Part shown: positions 33,589 through 42,064 of the stretch, in pieces
Position numbering within the stretch: position 1 is the first letter of the stretch
How the letters are laid out: every line of letters begins with the position of its first letter
NCBI GenBank assembly: GCA_902766125.1
Contig: CACXCG010000051.1
Span: 1-64,000 of the forward strand
Length of the DNA stretch: 64,000 bases
Direction: 5' to 3'
Source of the DNA: an uncultured Spirochaetaceae bacterium
GTDB taxonomy: Bacteria > Spirochaetota > Spirochaetia > Treponematales > Treponemataceae
Translations under genes and position numbers: made by a program
Notes under the pieces: model-generated
Told to the model about the DNA's origin: nothing
The model's database searches: none
Seen by the model: the letters and a program-made list of their open reading frames with translations, nothing else

Positions 33589-35214
33589 ATGCAACAAAAA
33601 AAGAAATTTAATCCCGCAAGTCTTGCACTTACGCTGCCGGCATGTATGGTTCTGGCATGTCTGATTATGTGTGCAATGAACACATATCTGGGCTATTCTG
33701 AATTCAAATCTATTTTTGAAGATGAATACTACACGATTACGACTCAGTTTGCACAGACTGCTGCGTCTTATGTTAACGGCGACTCTATTGCCCGCTACAA
33801 AGAAAATCCTGTTGCTGATGAAGAATGGGAAGAAACAAACCAGCTGCTTGATACGCTTACCGAAACTTCTGACCTTGCATACATCTATGTTACGGTTAAC
33901 GATCCTGACTACACCTGGCGCATGTACATCTACGACACGGTTAACAAAAAAGTGGTAAACGGTTCTGTCATTCCGCTGGGAAAAGTTTTATCGCTTACAA
34001 ATAAATCTGAAGAATACATTGACAATATGCGTACGGTTATGGAAGACGGCAACACCTACACTTCTTACGCATACAACAAAGAGACGGGCGGTCACGTAAC
34101 GACTTCTGTTCCCATTTTTGATTCTACGGGTAAGGTTGCTGCTTTGCTTGGTGTGGTTAAACCGATGAGTGAAGTTAAAGAAATCCAGACACGCTATCTT
34201 CATTCTTCCATTGTGGGCTTTATCATGTTCTCTCTGGTGTTCATTACCATCTTTGTGGTTATCTTACAGCGCACACTGATTAAACCGATTGTTACCATTA
34301 CTGATGAAACGGCTCACTTTGCTGAACACAAGGCTCATCTTACGGGTGCACTCAAAAACTTTACGCAGAAGAGTGAGCTTGGTATTCTTGCGCGTTCAGT
34401 TGAACAGATGAGTGTTGACATGAATACGTACATCGATGAACTGACCCGCAACACTGCAGAAAAAGAACGCTTGAGTGCAGAGCTTGATGTTGCGACTCAG
34501 ATTCAGGCTAACATGCTGCCCAGGATTTTCCCGCCGTACAAAGATCATCCCGAAATTGAACTGTATGCATCTATGGCTCCTGCAAAAGAAGTGGGCGGTG
34601 ACTTCTACGATTTCTTTATGATTGATGATGATCACTTTGCCGTTGTTGTCGGAGATGTAAGCGGCAAGGGTGTTCCGGCTGCACTGTTTATGGTTATTGC
34701 AAAGACGATTATCAAAAACGAAGCGTTACAGGGTTACAGCCCCGCAAAAGTATTTGAACTGGTTAATGCTCAGCTGTGCGAAGGTAACGATGCAGGTCTC
34801 TTTGTTACCTGCTGGCTTGGTGTACTTACCTTGAGCACGGGACAGCTGGTGTTTGCAAATGCAGGCCATGCCTCTCCGGTCTGGTGGCACGACAACAAAG
34901 AAGCATATCTGGTTACCAAACCAAACCTGATGCTTGCGGGTATGGAAGGTATTCCCTACACCGATCACACGGTTACTTTGCAGCGGGGCGACCGTCTGTT
35001 CCTTTACACAGATGGTGTTACTGAGGCTACGGATGCAGATGGAAATTTGTATGGAGAAGAACGGCTGCTCAAGGCTCTGCGCGCAACGGACCGCACCTCT
35101 CCCAAAGATGTGCTTTCTTCCGTTAACGCAGATATCCACGGATTTGTTGGTTCAGCCCCGCAGTTTGATGACATTACGATGCTGGAATTTTCTTTGCGGA
35201 AGAACAACGCGTAA
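33589..35214 (+). CDS. Membrane-bound SpoIIE/RsbU-type PP2C phosphatase
   Basis: A 541-residue protein (543 if the ATG at 33583 is used). It has an N-terminal helix (about 12-33), a periplasmic Cache-like sensor (about 35-205), a second helix (about 208-230), a HAMP domain and a coiled coil (NTAEKERLSAELDVATQIQ). The C-terminal SpoIIE phosphatase domain (about 300-540) shows LPRIFPP, PAKEVGGDFYDFF, VVGDVSGKGVPAALFM, FANAGHASP, GDRLFLYTDGVTEA and FDDITMLEF, including the metal-binding Asp residues. It likely dephosphorylates a STAS anti-anti-sigma protein. A STAS gene (35561) ends 2 bp after this gene, facing it. Confidence 0.93.
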   Translation: MQQKKKFNPASLALTLPACMVLACLIMCAMNTYLGYSEFKSIFEDEYYTITTQFAQTAASYVNGDSIARYKENPVADEEWEETNQLLDTLTETSDLAYIYVTVNDPDYTWRMYIYDTVNKKVVNGSVIPLGKVLSLTNKSEEYIDNMRTVMEDGNTYTSYAYNKETGGHVTTSVPIFDSTGKVAALLGVVKPMSEVKEIQTRYLHSSIVGFIMFSLVFITIFVVILQRTLIKPIVTITDETAHFAEHKAHLTGALKNFTQKSELGILARSVEQMSVDMNTYIDELTRNTAEKERLSAELDVATQIQANMLPRIFPPYKDHPEIELYASMAPAKEVGGDFYDFFMIDDDHFAVVVGDVSGKGVPAALFMVIAKTIIKNEALQGYSPAKVFELVNAQLCEGNDAGLFVTCWLGVLTLSTGQLVFANAGHASPVWWHDNKEAYLVTKPNLMLAGMEGIPYTDHTVTLQRGDRLFLYTDGVTEATDADGNLYGEERLLKALRATDRTSPKDVLSSVNADIHGFVGSAPQFDDITMLEFSLRKNNA

Positions 35215-35216
35215 GG

Positions 35217-35561
35217 TTATTCTTTTTTTGAGCTTTTTGCTTCGGGCTCGTTGGTTCCGTCAGAGAAGGTAAGCAGGCTGTCCATTCCGGTTGCTTCAAA
35301 TACCTGTTTGCAGAATGTTGAAGGGTTACGGACATACAGTTTGCCGGTACGGGTTCCTGCCATCAGTTTGTGTGCAAGAAGCACTACACGCAGTCCGGTA
35401 CTGGAAATGTACGATACGTCAGCCATGTCAAATACGAGCGTATTGATTGCCTTTACCTCTTTAAGAACTCCTTCCAGTTTGGGAGAAGTAGTGGTATCAA
35501 GCCGTCCAGAGAGAAAAATCTCCATTTTGTCGCCATTACGGGCTTCTTTAATATCAAGCAT
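35217..35561 (-). CDS. STAS-domain anti-anti-sigma factor-like protein
   Basis: A 114-residue single STAS domain: MEIFLSGRLDTTTSPKLEG, then VFDMADVSYISSTGLRVVLLAHK. The Ser in SYISSTGLR corresponds to the phosphorylated serine of SpoIIAA/RsbV. The C-terminal tail is polar (NEPEAKSSKKE). It is convergent with the SpoIIE-type phosphatase gene (two bases between stops), which is the expected enzyme for reactivating such a protein. No RsbW-type kinase is visible in the window. Partner-switch control of a regulator or cyclase is inferred from the pairing. Confidence 0.9.
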   Translation of the reverse strand: MLDIKEARNGDKMEIFLSGRLDTTTSPKLEGVLKEVKAINTLVFDMADVSYISSTGLRVVLLAHKLMAGTRTGKLYVRNPSTFCKQVFEATGMDSLLTFSDGTNEPEAKSSKKE

Positions 35562-35578
35562 ATCTTTATTCTATCTAT

Positions 35579-35607
35579 TTACCAAAAAATAATCAATGTG
35601 CTATACT
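35579..35607 (+). promoter_or_regulatory. Extended -10 promoter of the zinc-ribbon FGE-like gene
   Basis: TTACCA (35579-35584), 17-bp spacer, TGC-TATACT (35602-35607). Unlike the leaderless members of this class, it has a leader of about 18 bases with a ribosome site (agggag) before ATG 35632. Confidence 0.55.
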
Positions 35608-35631
35608 GTCTTTAATAGGGAGACATTGGCA

Positions 35632-36495
35632 ATGGTATGTTCAAATTGTGGTGCTACACTGGTAAGCGGTTTTAAATTCTGCCCTCAGTGTGCAACTCCG
35701 GTAGAAGCAGCTAACGAAGCTCACCCCATGGCGGTTGAAAACAGAGAAATCCCAAAAATGATAAGCATTCATGGCGGCGTGTTTGTCATGGGACAGAACG
35801 AAGCTAACCGTCAGGTTTCGGTGCTTAGTTTTGCAATGAGTGAAGCTCCGGTTACCCAGAAACAGTTTGAATTCATCATGCAGCGCAATCCTTCAAAACT
35901 TTTGGGAGAAAATCATCCTGTTGAATGTGTAGACTGGTGTGAAGCGGTCATGTACTGCAATGCACTCAGTGTTTCCCAGGGTCTTACTCCCTGTTACAGT
36001 ATGGGACTTACCACAGACTTATCAAGCTTTGATCACGGAAATCCGGTATGGAACCGCGTAACCTGTAACTTTACGGCTAACGGTTTCCGTCTTCCCACAG
36101 AAGCAGAATGGGAATATGCTGCACGCGGCGGAAAAAACCGCAATCCCTACCAGTTTGCAGGTTCTGACAACATAAACAAATGTGCCTGGTTTGGCGAAAA
36201 CAGTGATGTTTCAACTCACGATGTAGGAACAAAGATTCCTAACTCGCTGGGTCTGTACGATATGTGCGGAAATGTTGCTGAATGGTGCTGGGACTTTATG
36301 GGAGACTTAGGTATTTCGCCCATGTCTGATCCCCACGGTCCATCTCACGGAACACTCAGAGTTAAACGCGGCGGAAGCTGGCTTGATGACATGCAGCAGT
36401 GTACGGTATTCCACCGCTCAGGAAGTGCTCCTACAGGCCGAAGCAGCAGCCTGGGATTCCGCATTGCACGTACTTTGATTGAAAACGTCATGTAA
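35632..36495 (+). CDS. Cytosolic FGE-like protein with N-terminal zinc ribbon
   Basis: A 287-residue protein without a signal peptide. It begins with a zinc ribbon, CSNCGATLVSGFKFCPQC (CxxC-N11-CxxC, residues 3-20). Residues 45-285 are an FGE-sulfatase domain: FVMGQNEANRQVSVLSFAMS, VTQKQFEFIMQRNPSKL, VECVDWCEAVMYCNALS, GFRLPTEAEWEYAARGG, GLYDMCGNVAEWCWD and LRVKRGGSWLDDM. Where true formylglycine-generating enzymes have two active cysteines after GGS, only the second position is Cys here. It is therefore probably not a sulfatase activator. A start at ATG 35596 would need translation of the promoter and is rejected. The GGDEF gene follows with its own promoter. Confidence 0.85.
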   Translation: MVCSNCGATLVSGFKFCPQCATPVEAANEAHPMAVENREIPKMISIHGGVFVMGQNEANRQVSVLSFAMSEAPVTQKQFEFIMQRNPSKLLGENHPVECVDWCEAVMYCNALSVSQGLTPCYSMGLTTDLSSFDHGNPVWNRVTCNFTANGFRLPTEAEWEYAARGGKNRNPYQFAGSDNINKCAWFGENSDVSTHDVGTKIPNSLGLYDMCGNVAEWCWDFMGDLGISPMSDPHGPSHGTLRVKRGGSWLDDMQQCTVFHRSGSAPTGRSSSLGFRIARTLIENVM

Positions 36496-36507
36496 ACATG
36501 CTATACT
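36479..36507 (+). promoter_or_regulatory. Extended -10 promoter, leaderless diguanylate cyclase transcript
   Basis: TTGAAA (36479-36484), 17-bp spacer, TGC-TATACT (36502-36507), then six bases to ATG 36514. The -35 lies within the 3' end of the previous gene. There is no ribosome site between the -10 box and the ATG. Confidence 0.7.
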
Positions 36508-36513
36508 GACAGC

Positions 36514-38178
36514 ATGAAACCGTTAACCGCAGACCGCTGCCAGAAAGTGATTATGTACACGTTTTTTGCTGTCTTAGCTTGTATTGCTTTCTTTGTTTTA
36601 TACACCGGACGTAACCAGCTGTCTGTTTCCCTTTTACCCGGAGAACCCTCTACCCTCAACGAAGGATGGTATTCCTGTTCCGCAGGGGGAGAACAAACTT
36701 TTCAGACTTTACCTGCACGCATTGAAGCAGAAAGTGACGGCATATACCGTCTGTACCGCTATTATGATTCTGTAAACTATGACCGCTACCTGTCGGTTTA
36801 TACACACCATCAGAAACTGCGGGTGTACATTGACGACACGCTTATTTACTCTTACGAACCTACTATTTTACCGGACTGGCTTCAGACATACCGTGCGTTT
36901 TATCATATCATTGAAATTCCCAAAGACCTCGACGGTCAGTTGTGTCTTGAAACCGTTCCGCTGGTAAAATCCTCTGCAGGTGAATATGCAGAAGTGTTAA
37001 CCGGTGACAATGCACGGATTCTAAATCACATTCTCAAAGACCGCTGGTATAAACTTCTGGCAGGGCTTTTGCTTCTGTTTGTCGGCATTGTATACATTGG
37101 AATCGGTATTCCCTTCAGCATTTACACCAAGTCACTCAGTTCTTCGCAGATACTGGGTGCACTGATACTGATAACCGGCTTGTGGCAGCTGGAAGAATCG
37201 CGTGCATTACAGCTGATTCTTGGGTCACAGCCGTTACACTGGAGTTTCGAATACATACTGCCGCTTTGCATTCCGTTTGTGGCATTCAGATTTATTCAGA
37301 GCATTGTCGGTGAAAAACGAAAAGTTCCCATGATGATTCTGTTTGTTATTGATCTTACCGGAGTGCTGCTTCAGGTGATTTTGCAGCTTACCGGTCTTGT
37401 TCCGTTTACTAATTCAGTATTCATCACCTATATCCTGTATGTAATCACGTTCTTATTCAGTGTCGTTCTTATAAACCGCGAACTGACTTTCATAAGCAAA
37501 AAGATCAATTATCTGTTTGTCATTTCAATGATTGTAGGACTGATTCTGTTTGTACTTCATTCATTCGGAATTGTTAAATCAGTCATAGCAGATGCCTGCC
37601 TTATGTTTGGCCTTATACTGATTTTCTTTTCGCTTTCTGTTGCCGTATACCAGCGCACGATTGCACGCTTTGAAGAATTGAAGACAACGGAAATGTACCG
37701 TAAGCTTGCCATGATTGATATTGCTACCGGAGCAGGAAGCCGTTCTGCATGGTACAACTTTCTGGATACCTACGAAGATAATGAAACATGCACTGACGAA
37801 TACTGTCTGATTATGTTTGACATGAACAATCTTAAAAAGATTAACGATACGTACGGACATCAGACGGGCGACAAAGTGCTTGCCGCTTTCTACAACTTCT
37901 TACGCAAAGCATTTAACAGTGACGGAAAAATTTACCGTGTTGGCGGTGATGAATTTATCTGTCTGTGCACAAAGAGTTCACGGCAAAAAATTGAACGAAT
38001 GCTGGCTACGTTTGATTCATATGTTGAAGAACAGTCTTCTGTACCGAATGCATTTTCGGCTGCATACGGCACAGCCTATTTTGTTCCCCACACAAAGAAA
38101 GACTTTAAGCTTGCACAGGATGAAGCAGACAAACGCATGTATGAATGCAAGCAGGCTATGAAAAGCGGAAGAATTTAG
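36514..38178 (+). CDS. Membrane-bound diguanylate cyclase (7TM sensor plus GGDEF)
   Basis: A 554-residue protein. It has an N-terminal helix (about 12-30), a periplasmic jelly-roll-like sensor (about 35-170), seven membrane helices (about 175-385) as in 7TMR-DISM proteins, and a C-terminal GGDEF domain (about 395-550). The catalytic motif is intact (YRVGGDEFICL), with the nucleotide-binding segment IMFDMNNLKKINDTYGHQTGD ahead of it. No RxxD inhibitory site is obvious before the motif. It should make cyclic di-GMP in response to a periplasmic ligand and so oppose the HD-GYP enzymes elsewhere in the window. Its 3' end overlaps the convergent phosphatase gene by 4 bp. Confidence 0.92.
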   Translation: MKPLTADRCQKVIMYTFFAVLACIAFFVLYTGRNQLSVSLLPGEPSTLNEGWYSCSAGGEQTFQTLPARIEAESDGIYRLYRYYDSVNYDRYLSVYTHHQKLRVYIDDTLIYSYEPTILPDWLQTYRAFYHIIEIPKDLDGQLCLETVPLVKSSAGEYAEVLTGDNARILNHILKDRWYKLLAGLLLLFVGIVYIGIGIPFSIYTKSLSSSQILGALILITGLWQLEESRALQLILGSQPLHWSFEYILPLCIPFVAFRFIQSIVGEKRKVPMMILFVIDLTGVLLQVILQLTGLVPFTNSVFITYILYVITFLFSVVLINRELTFISKKINYLFVISMIVGLILFVLHSFGIVKSVIADACLMFGLILIFFSLSVAVYQRTIARFEELKTTEMYRKLAMIDIATGAGSRSAWYNFLDTYEDNETCTDEYCLIMFDMNNLKKINDTYGHQTGDKVLAAFYNFLRKAFNSDGKIYRVGGDEFICLCTKSSRQKIERMLATFDSYVEEQSSVPNAFSAAYGTAYFVPHTKKDFKLAQDEADKRMYECKQAMKSGRI

Positions 38179-38627
38179 TTCTGCAGTGATTTCAAAAGTG
38201 CAGTACAGCCTTCGGTAATATCGTCAAAGGTTACATCAAAGTTGCCGGTATACCACGGGTCTGCAATATCACCACCACGCGAAGTAAAATCAAGCAGTTT
38301 GTAAATTTTATGCTCAGGGTCTTGTGGCCACACACGTCTCATGTTACGCAGATTGTTTGTATCCATGGCGATTATGTAGTCGTAGCACTCGTAGTCTGAT
38401 TTTACAATCTGTGATGCATAATGAGCTTTCATGGGTATGCCTTCACGACGCAGCTTTGCAACTGCAGGAGGATACGGACTGTTACCCAGTTCTTCGGTAC
38501 TGGTTGCCTTTGAGTCAATGACAAACTGTCCGCTCAACCCGGCATCGTCTACATACTTTTGCATGACAAACTGAGCCATTGGTGAGCGACAGATGTTACC
38601 GTGACAGACAAAAAGAATTCGTGTCAT
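38175..38627 (-). CDS. Low-molecular-weight protein tyrosine phosphatase
   Basis: A 150-residue protein with the catalytic P-loop at the N-terminus, FVCHGNICRSPMAQF (CX5R, Cys8 and Arg14), and the general-acid loop DPWYTGNF with its Asp near residue 126, as in the family. It removes phosphate from phosphotyrosine or similar groups in the cytosol. The secreted three-repeat protein gene ends 3 bp upstream on the same strand, so they are probably co-transcribed. No tyrosine kinase or capsule gene is nearby, so the substrate is unknown. Confidence 0.93.
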   Translation of the reverse strand: MTRILFVCHGNICRSPMAQFVMQKYVDDAGLSGQFVIDSKATSTEELGNSPYPPAVAKLRREGIPMKAHYASQIVKSDYECYDYIIAMDTNNLRNMRRVWPQDPEHKIYKLLDFTSRGGDIADPWYTGNFDVTFDDITEGCTALLKSLQN

Positions 38628-38630
38628 TGT

Positions 38631-39785
38631 TTACTGTTCAACAATCCAGTTGATATAGCATTTGTTAATGTACAGTGAATCAGGTGAATCGTCTGGAGAA
38701 ACTGCCTGAATTACAATGATATTGTCCTGTGACTGCTTGACTGCTTTAGGAAGCACCAGCGTTACGGTTGTAGTAAAGGGAACACCTTTTTTAAGCTGAA
38801 CTGCTTCGGTTTCAGCTTCTGCAAAAACAACAAGGTCATCTTTTGCTTCTTTTGCAATCTGAACTTTGCTGAGTGTTGCATCACCGGTCGGGACACCGGA
38901 AATGGTAATGGTAACGGTCTTTCCTTTTTTACCGTTAAAGTTTTCTGCAAAAGCGTATCCTTCAAAATACACACCGTCATCTTCGGTATCTGTTACAAAC
39001 GGAAGTTTTGCATCAAACTCTGAAGTTACACCCCATGTTGCAGAAGCATTGTTAATGGGTAAATCAGTTACGGATTTGTCTGCACGGAATTTTATGAAGA
39101 TGTTAACGTTATCTTTTGACCGTGGCTTACCGTGAGAATGAATTTCAACCGTCTGTGTAAACGGAACTCCTGCTTTAACGGGAATGTTTAAGTCCCATGC
39201 GCCGCCAAAGTCAGTCCAGGATTCACGTTCTGCAACCAGTGCAACCATATCAATATATGCATCATGAGGAACTGTTCCTGTTACTGTTACGGTAAAGGAA
39301 TTGTTGTCTTTTATCTGATTTGCAGGAAACGGTGCAATGCGTGCTTCAAACCAGGAACCGTTTTCGTCCTGAGAGAAAGACGACGGAATTGAATCAGAAA
39401 GCTTATAGGTCACATCGATGCTGGTAAAATCAAAACCGTCAGCATCAGATTCAACAAACAGATTAATCTTTTTTTCTGCAGTTTTTGCGGGAGTAGTTTC
39501 AACAGAAATCAGGAATGTGTGTGTAAACGGCTTACCCTTTGTGATTTTGACATCTGTTCCACCGGCACCGCCTAAAAAGTTAAACTTACCGTTACGGGTA
39601 TCTACAAAACCACAGTCAATAATGGTTGCATCAGCATTAGGAACACCGGTAACCGTTACCGCAATAATGTCGCCTTTCTGAGCCTGAAGATCAAAGGCAT
39701 CAAATTCAAAAGAAAATGCAGGAAGCACAGCCAGTGCACCCAGAACACAGGTCATAACCAGAGCTTTAAGAAAATGTCTTTTCAT
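38631..39785 (-). CDS. Exported protein with three internal repeats
   Basis: A 384-residue protein with signal peptide ending LPAFSFEF. The mature part contains three copies of a domain of about 115 residues. Each opens with a strand like VTVTGVPNADATI / VTVTGTVPHDAYI / ITISGVPTGDATL, has a middle KKGVPFT-T-type strand (KGKPFTHTF, KAGVPFTQTV, KKGVPFTTTV) and ends with KINLFVES / NVNIFIKF / NIIVIQAV. The repeats look like beta-sandwich modules of a periplasmic or surface protein. No enzyme motif is seen and I do not recognise the family. It sits 3 bp upstream of the phosphatase gene on the same strand. Confidence 0.75.
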   Translation of the reverse strand: MKRHFLKALVMTCVLGALAVLPAFSFEFDAFDLQAQKGDIIAVTVTGVPNADATIIDCGFVDTRNGKFNFLGGAGGTDVKITKGKPFTHTFLISVETTPAKTAEKKINLFVESDADGFDFTSIDVTYKLSDSIPSSFSQDENGSWFEARIAPFPANQIKDNNSFTVTVTGTVPHDAYIDMVALVAERESWTDFGGAWDLNIPVKAGVPFTQTVEIHSHGKPRSKDNVNIFIKFRADKSVTDLPINNASATWGVTSEFDAKLPFVTDTEDDGVYFEGYAFAENFNGKKGKTVTITISGVPTGDATLSKVQIAKEAKDDLVVFAEAETEAVQLKKGVPFTTTVTLVLPKAVKQSQDNIIVIQAVSPDDSPDSLYINKCYINWIVEQ

Positions 39786-39841
39786 GTCAGTTCTCCTCTA
39801 GACCTGAATTATACCACAAAAAATCTGCTTTGGGTAAGTAG

Positions 39842-39870
39842 TTGTGCAAAAACCATGTTTGATGTAAAAT
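39842..39870 (+). promoter_or_regulatory. Promoter of aspS with very short leader
   Basis: TTGTGC (39842-39847), 17-bp spacer, TAAAAT (39865-39870), nine bases before ATG 39880. No ribosome site precedes the ATG, so the mRNA would have at most about three untranslated bases. A TATATT directly abutting the ATG is an alternative -10 but would place the start inside the gene. Confidence 0.5.
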
Positions 39871-39879
39871 CGCTATATT

Positions 39880-41712
39880 ATGGAAAACACAAAGCGTACA
39901 GTGACGTGCGGTGACCTTCGTGCCACCGATGTCGGTAAGACAGTTGTATTGAATGGTTGGGTAAGCCGTACCCGCGACTTGGGTGGACTTTTGTTTATAC
40001 GTTTGCGTGACCGCTACGGTATTACGCAGGTAATTGTTGGTGACGGAGCATCGGATGCCGTAAAGCAGACTGCAGCCAGCCTTAAGAGCGAATACTGTAT
40101 TGCTGTACAGGGAACCGTCCGCGCCCGTGACCAGAAAGACATTAACCGCGACATGGCAACCGGAGAAATTGAAGTTGTTGCTGATGATATTTTTGTATTT
40201 ACCACCAGTCAGGAACTTCCGTTCAGCATTGAAGAAGTACGCCAGAAAGACGGAACTCTCGTTATTCCCAATGAAGACTTACGCCTGAAGTACCGCTATC
40301 TTGATTTGCGCCGCGATCCCATGCAGCACAACATCATTTTGCGCAGCCAGGTTGCATTTGCAACACGCGAATATCTTACGGGTAAGGGCTTTCTTGAAAT
40401 TGAAACACCGACCTTTATTAAATCAACTCCCGAAGGAGCACGCGACTATCTGGTACCAAGCCGTGTTCACCCCGGAAAATTCTATTCACTGCCGCAGAGC
40501 CCGCAGCTGTACAAACAGCTTTTAATGGTAAGCGGTTTTGACAAATACTTCCAGATTGCACGCTGTTACCGTGATGAAGATGCACGCGGAGACCGACAAC
40601 CTGAATTTACTCAGATTGATATGGAGATGAGTTTTACTGACCGCGAAGAAGTGCTTACTACCACAGAAGGCATGATGCAGCACATCTTCAAAAAGACACT
40701 GGACTACACCCTGCCTGCAAAGTTTGACCGCATTGCCTGGGAAGATGCCTTTGACTGGTACGGAAGCGACAAGCCCGATTTACGCTTTGACTTAAAGATG
40801 CAGGATGCAGCATTTATGGCAGACCTTGCAGACTTTAACGCATTCAAGGCAGGAGCCGCAAACAGTGGCCGCACATTCCAGAGACACAAACGCTCGGGAC
40901 TGAAAGCACTTGTCGTAAAAAATGTTGCAGATAAATACAGTCGCAAAAACATAGAAGCACTTGAAGCTGTTGCAAAAACCTACAAGGCAAAAGGTCTTGC
41001 ATGGATGAAAGTAAATGCAGAAGGTGTCTTTGAAGGCGGCATAAGCAAATTCTATGCAGGAAAAGAAAACGAAATCTGTTATAAGCTGGGTGCAGAAAAG
41101 AATGACCTCTTGCTGTTTGTAAGCGATGAAGACTGGCAGACCGCCTGTACCGCACTGGGCGCAGTCCGCAAGCAGCTGGGAAAAGATTTAAATCTGTACA
41201 ATCCGAGTGATGAATTCCACTTTGCATGGATTATCGACTTCCCCTACTTTGCATGGAACGAAGACGAAAACCACTGGGAAACAGAGCACCACATGTTCAC
41301 ACTGCCGCAGAAACAGTACTGGGACACACTGGAAAGTGACCCCGGCGAAGTTAAAGGTGATCTGTACGACCTTGTTCTTAACGGATATGAACTTGCTTCT
41401 GGAAGTATGCGTATCAACGATCCGTCTTTGCAGCAGCGCATTTTCAAGATTGTCGGCTACAGCGAAGAACGTGCTCAGAAAGCATTCGGATTTTTGGTTC
41501 AGGCATTTAAGTTTGGAGCACCGCCACACGGAGGAATTGCACCGGGACTTGACCGCCTGATCATGCTGATGTGTCACGAAGAAAGCATTCACGAAGTCAT
41601 CGCGTTCCCCAAGAACAACCTGGCTCTTTCTCCTATGGACGAATGTCCTTCTGTTGTTGATGAACAGCAACTTAAAGATTTGCACATCAGTGTTTACGAT
41701 ACCGAAGAGTAA
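39880..41712 (+). CDS. aspS: Aspartyl-tRNA synthetase, bacterial type
   Basis: A 610-residue class II synthetase that charges tRNA-Asp. The anticodon-binding OB domain (about 1-110) has GWVSRTRDLGGLLFIRLRDR. Class II motif 1 lies around GFLEIETPTFIKSTPEGARD, motif 2 is RCYRDEDARGDRQPEFTQ and motif 3 is PPHGGIAPGLDRLIM. The bacterial GAD insertion lies between motifs 2 and 3 (about 300-430). The length and the inserted domain identify the bacterial rather than the archaeal type. The C-terminus reads DEQQLKDLHISVYDTEE. Two further decayed copies of this C-terminus follow within 220 bp, so the 3' end has a history of recombination. Confidence 0.97.
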   Translation: MENTKRTVTCGDLRATDVGKTVVLNGWVSRTRDLGGLLFIRLRDRYGITQVIVGDGASDAVKQTAASLKSEYCIAVQGTVRARDQKDINRDMATGEIEVVADDIFVFTTSQELPFSIEEVRQKDGTLVIPNEDLRLKYRYLDLRRDPMQHNIILRSQVAFATREYLTGKGFLEIETPTFIKSTPEGARDYLVPSRVHPGKFYSLPQSPQLYKQLLMVSGFDKYFQIARCYRDEDARGDRQPEFTQIDMEMSFTDREEVLTTTEGMMQHIFKKTLDYTLPAKFDRIAWEDAFDWYGSDKPDLRFDLKMQDAAFMADLADFNAFKAGAANSGRTFQRHKRSGLKALVVKNVADKYSRKNIEALEAVAKTYKAKGLAWMKVNAEGVFEGGISKFYAGKENEICYKLGAEKNDLLLFVSDEDWQTACTALGAVRKQLGKDLNLYNPSDEFHFAWIIDFPYFAWNEDENHWETEHHMFTLPQKQYWDTLESDPGEVKGDLYDLVLNGYELASGSMRINDPSLQQRIFKIVGYSEERAQKAFGFLVQAFKFGAPPHGGIAPGLDRLIMLMCHEESIHEVIAFPKNNLALSPMDECPSVVDEQQLKDLHISVYDTEE

Positions 41713-41730
41713 TTACTGTTGTTAATTGAA

Positions 41731-41792
41731 CCGATGGATTGTGGGTGTATGCTAAACAACTGAGCGATTTACACATTTCGATTGTAGAATAG
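41731..41792 (+). pseudogene. Remnant copy 2 of an aspS 3' end
   Basis: Starts with ccgatggat (PMD, as in SPMDECPS of AspRS). After a small deletion/frameshift it reads KQLSDLHISIVE-stop in frame (41754-41792), against EQQLKDLHISVYDTEE-stop in aspS. It is clearly homologous to the last residues of AspRS but diverged at many third positions. Confidence 0.75.
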
Positions 41793-41845
41793 CCCATGTT
41801 TGCGCATGTGCGAAAGCACAAACGTCAATATCATTCCTTACAGCA

Positions 41846-41867
41846 CCCGATGTGCATGCACATCGGG
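41846..41867. repeat. Perfect 22-bp palindrome
   Basis: Half-site CCCGATGTGCA followed directly by its exact reverse complement. Without a loop it is more likely a protein site or recombination site than a terminator, and there is no T run. It touches the left edge of aspS remnant copy 3. A nearby hairpin, TGTGC-gaaa-GCACA (41807-41820), shares part of the sequence. Confidence 0.8.
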
Positions 41868-41932
41868 ATGAGTGCCCCCCTCCTGTCGACGAACAGCAGC
41901 TTAAGGACTTACACATTCAGATAACAGAGTAA
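41867..41932 (+). pseudogene. Remnant copy 3 of an aspS 3' end
   Basis: In frame it reads DECPPPVDEQQLKDLHIQITE-stop, matching the true aspS end DECPSVVDEQQLKDLHIS over about 18 codons, with synonymous changes at most codons and a higher GC content. It has no start and no upstream synthetase sequence, so it is a tail fragment from another aspS allele or an old duplication. Confidence 0.85.
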
Positions 41933-41964
41933 CCAATGGTTGCTGTATAATAGAAGACGCTGTT

Positions 41965-42060
41965 ATGCTTGTTACCAAATACAATGCTTCTCCTGAAACT
42001 GCCGCTAAAGATATGAATGCACCCTTAGATTTAGTGCTTGAGGCATTAAAAAAAGACTAA
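41965..42060 (+). CDS. Tiny ORF (31 residues), possibly a relic
   Basis: ATG 41965 to TAA 42058-42060 encodes MLVTKYNASPETAAKDMNAP and then LDLVLEALKKD. A TATAAT box lies at 41946-41951 but no clear -35 or ribosome site. The helical, charged C-terminus looks coding-like, perhaps the remnant of a small DNA-binding or antitoxin protein. It may equally be chance. It ends 4 bp before the convergent beta-helix gene. Confidence 0.3.
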   Translation: MLVTKYNASPETAAKDMNAPLDLVLEALKKD

Positions 42061-42064
42061 ACCC

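Noticed and set aside
33452-33664. 70-codon frame through the GC-rich element (RRRGTPANN-type peptide)
   Set aside because: The Arg-rich translation comes from structured GC-rich RNA-like sequence and runs over the phosphatase promoter and start.
41846-41867. aspS terminator
   Set aside because: The palindrome has no loop and no following T run, and it lies 130 bp behind the stop.
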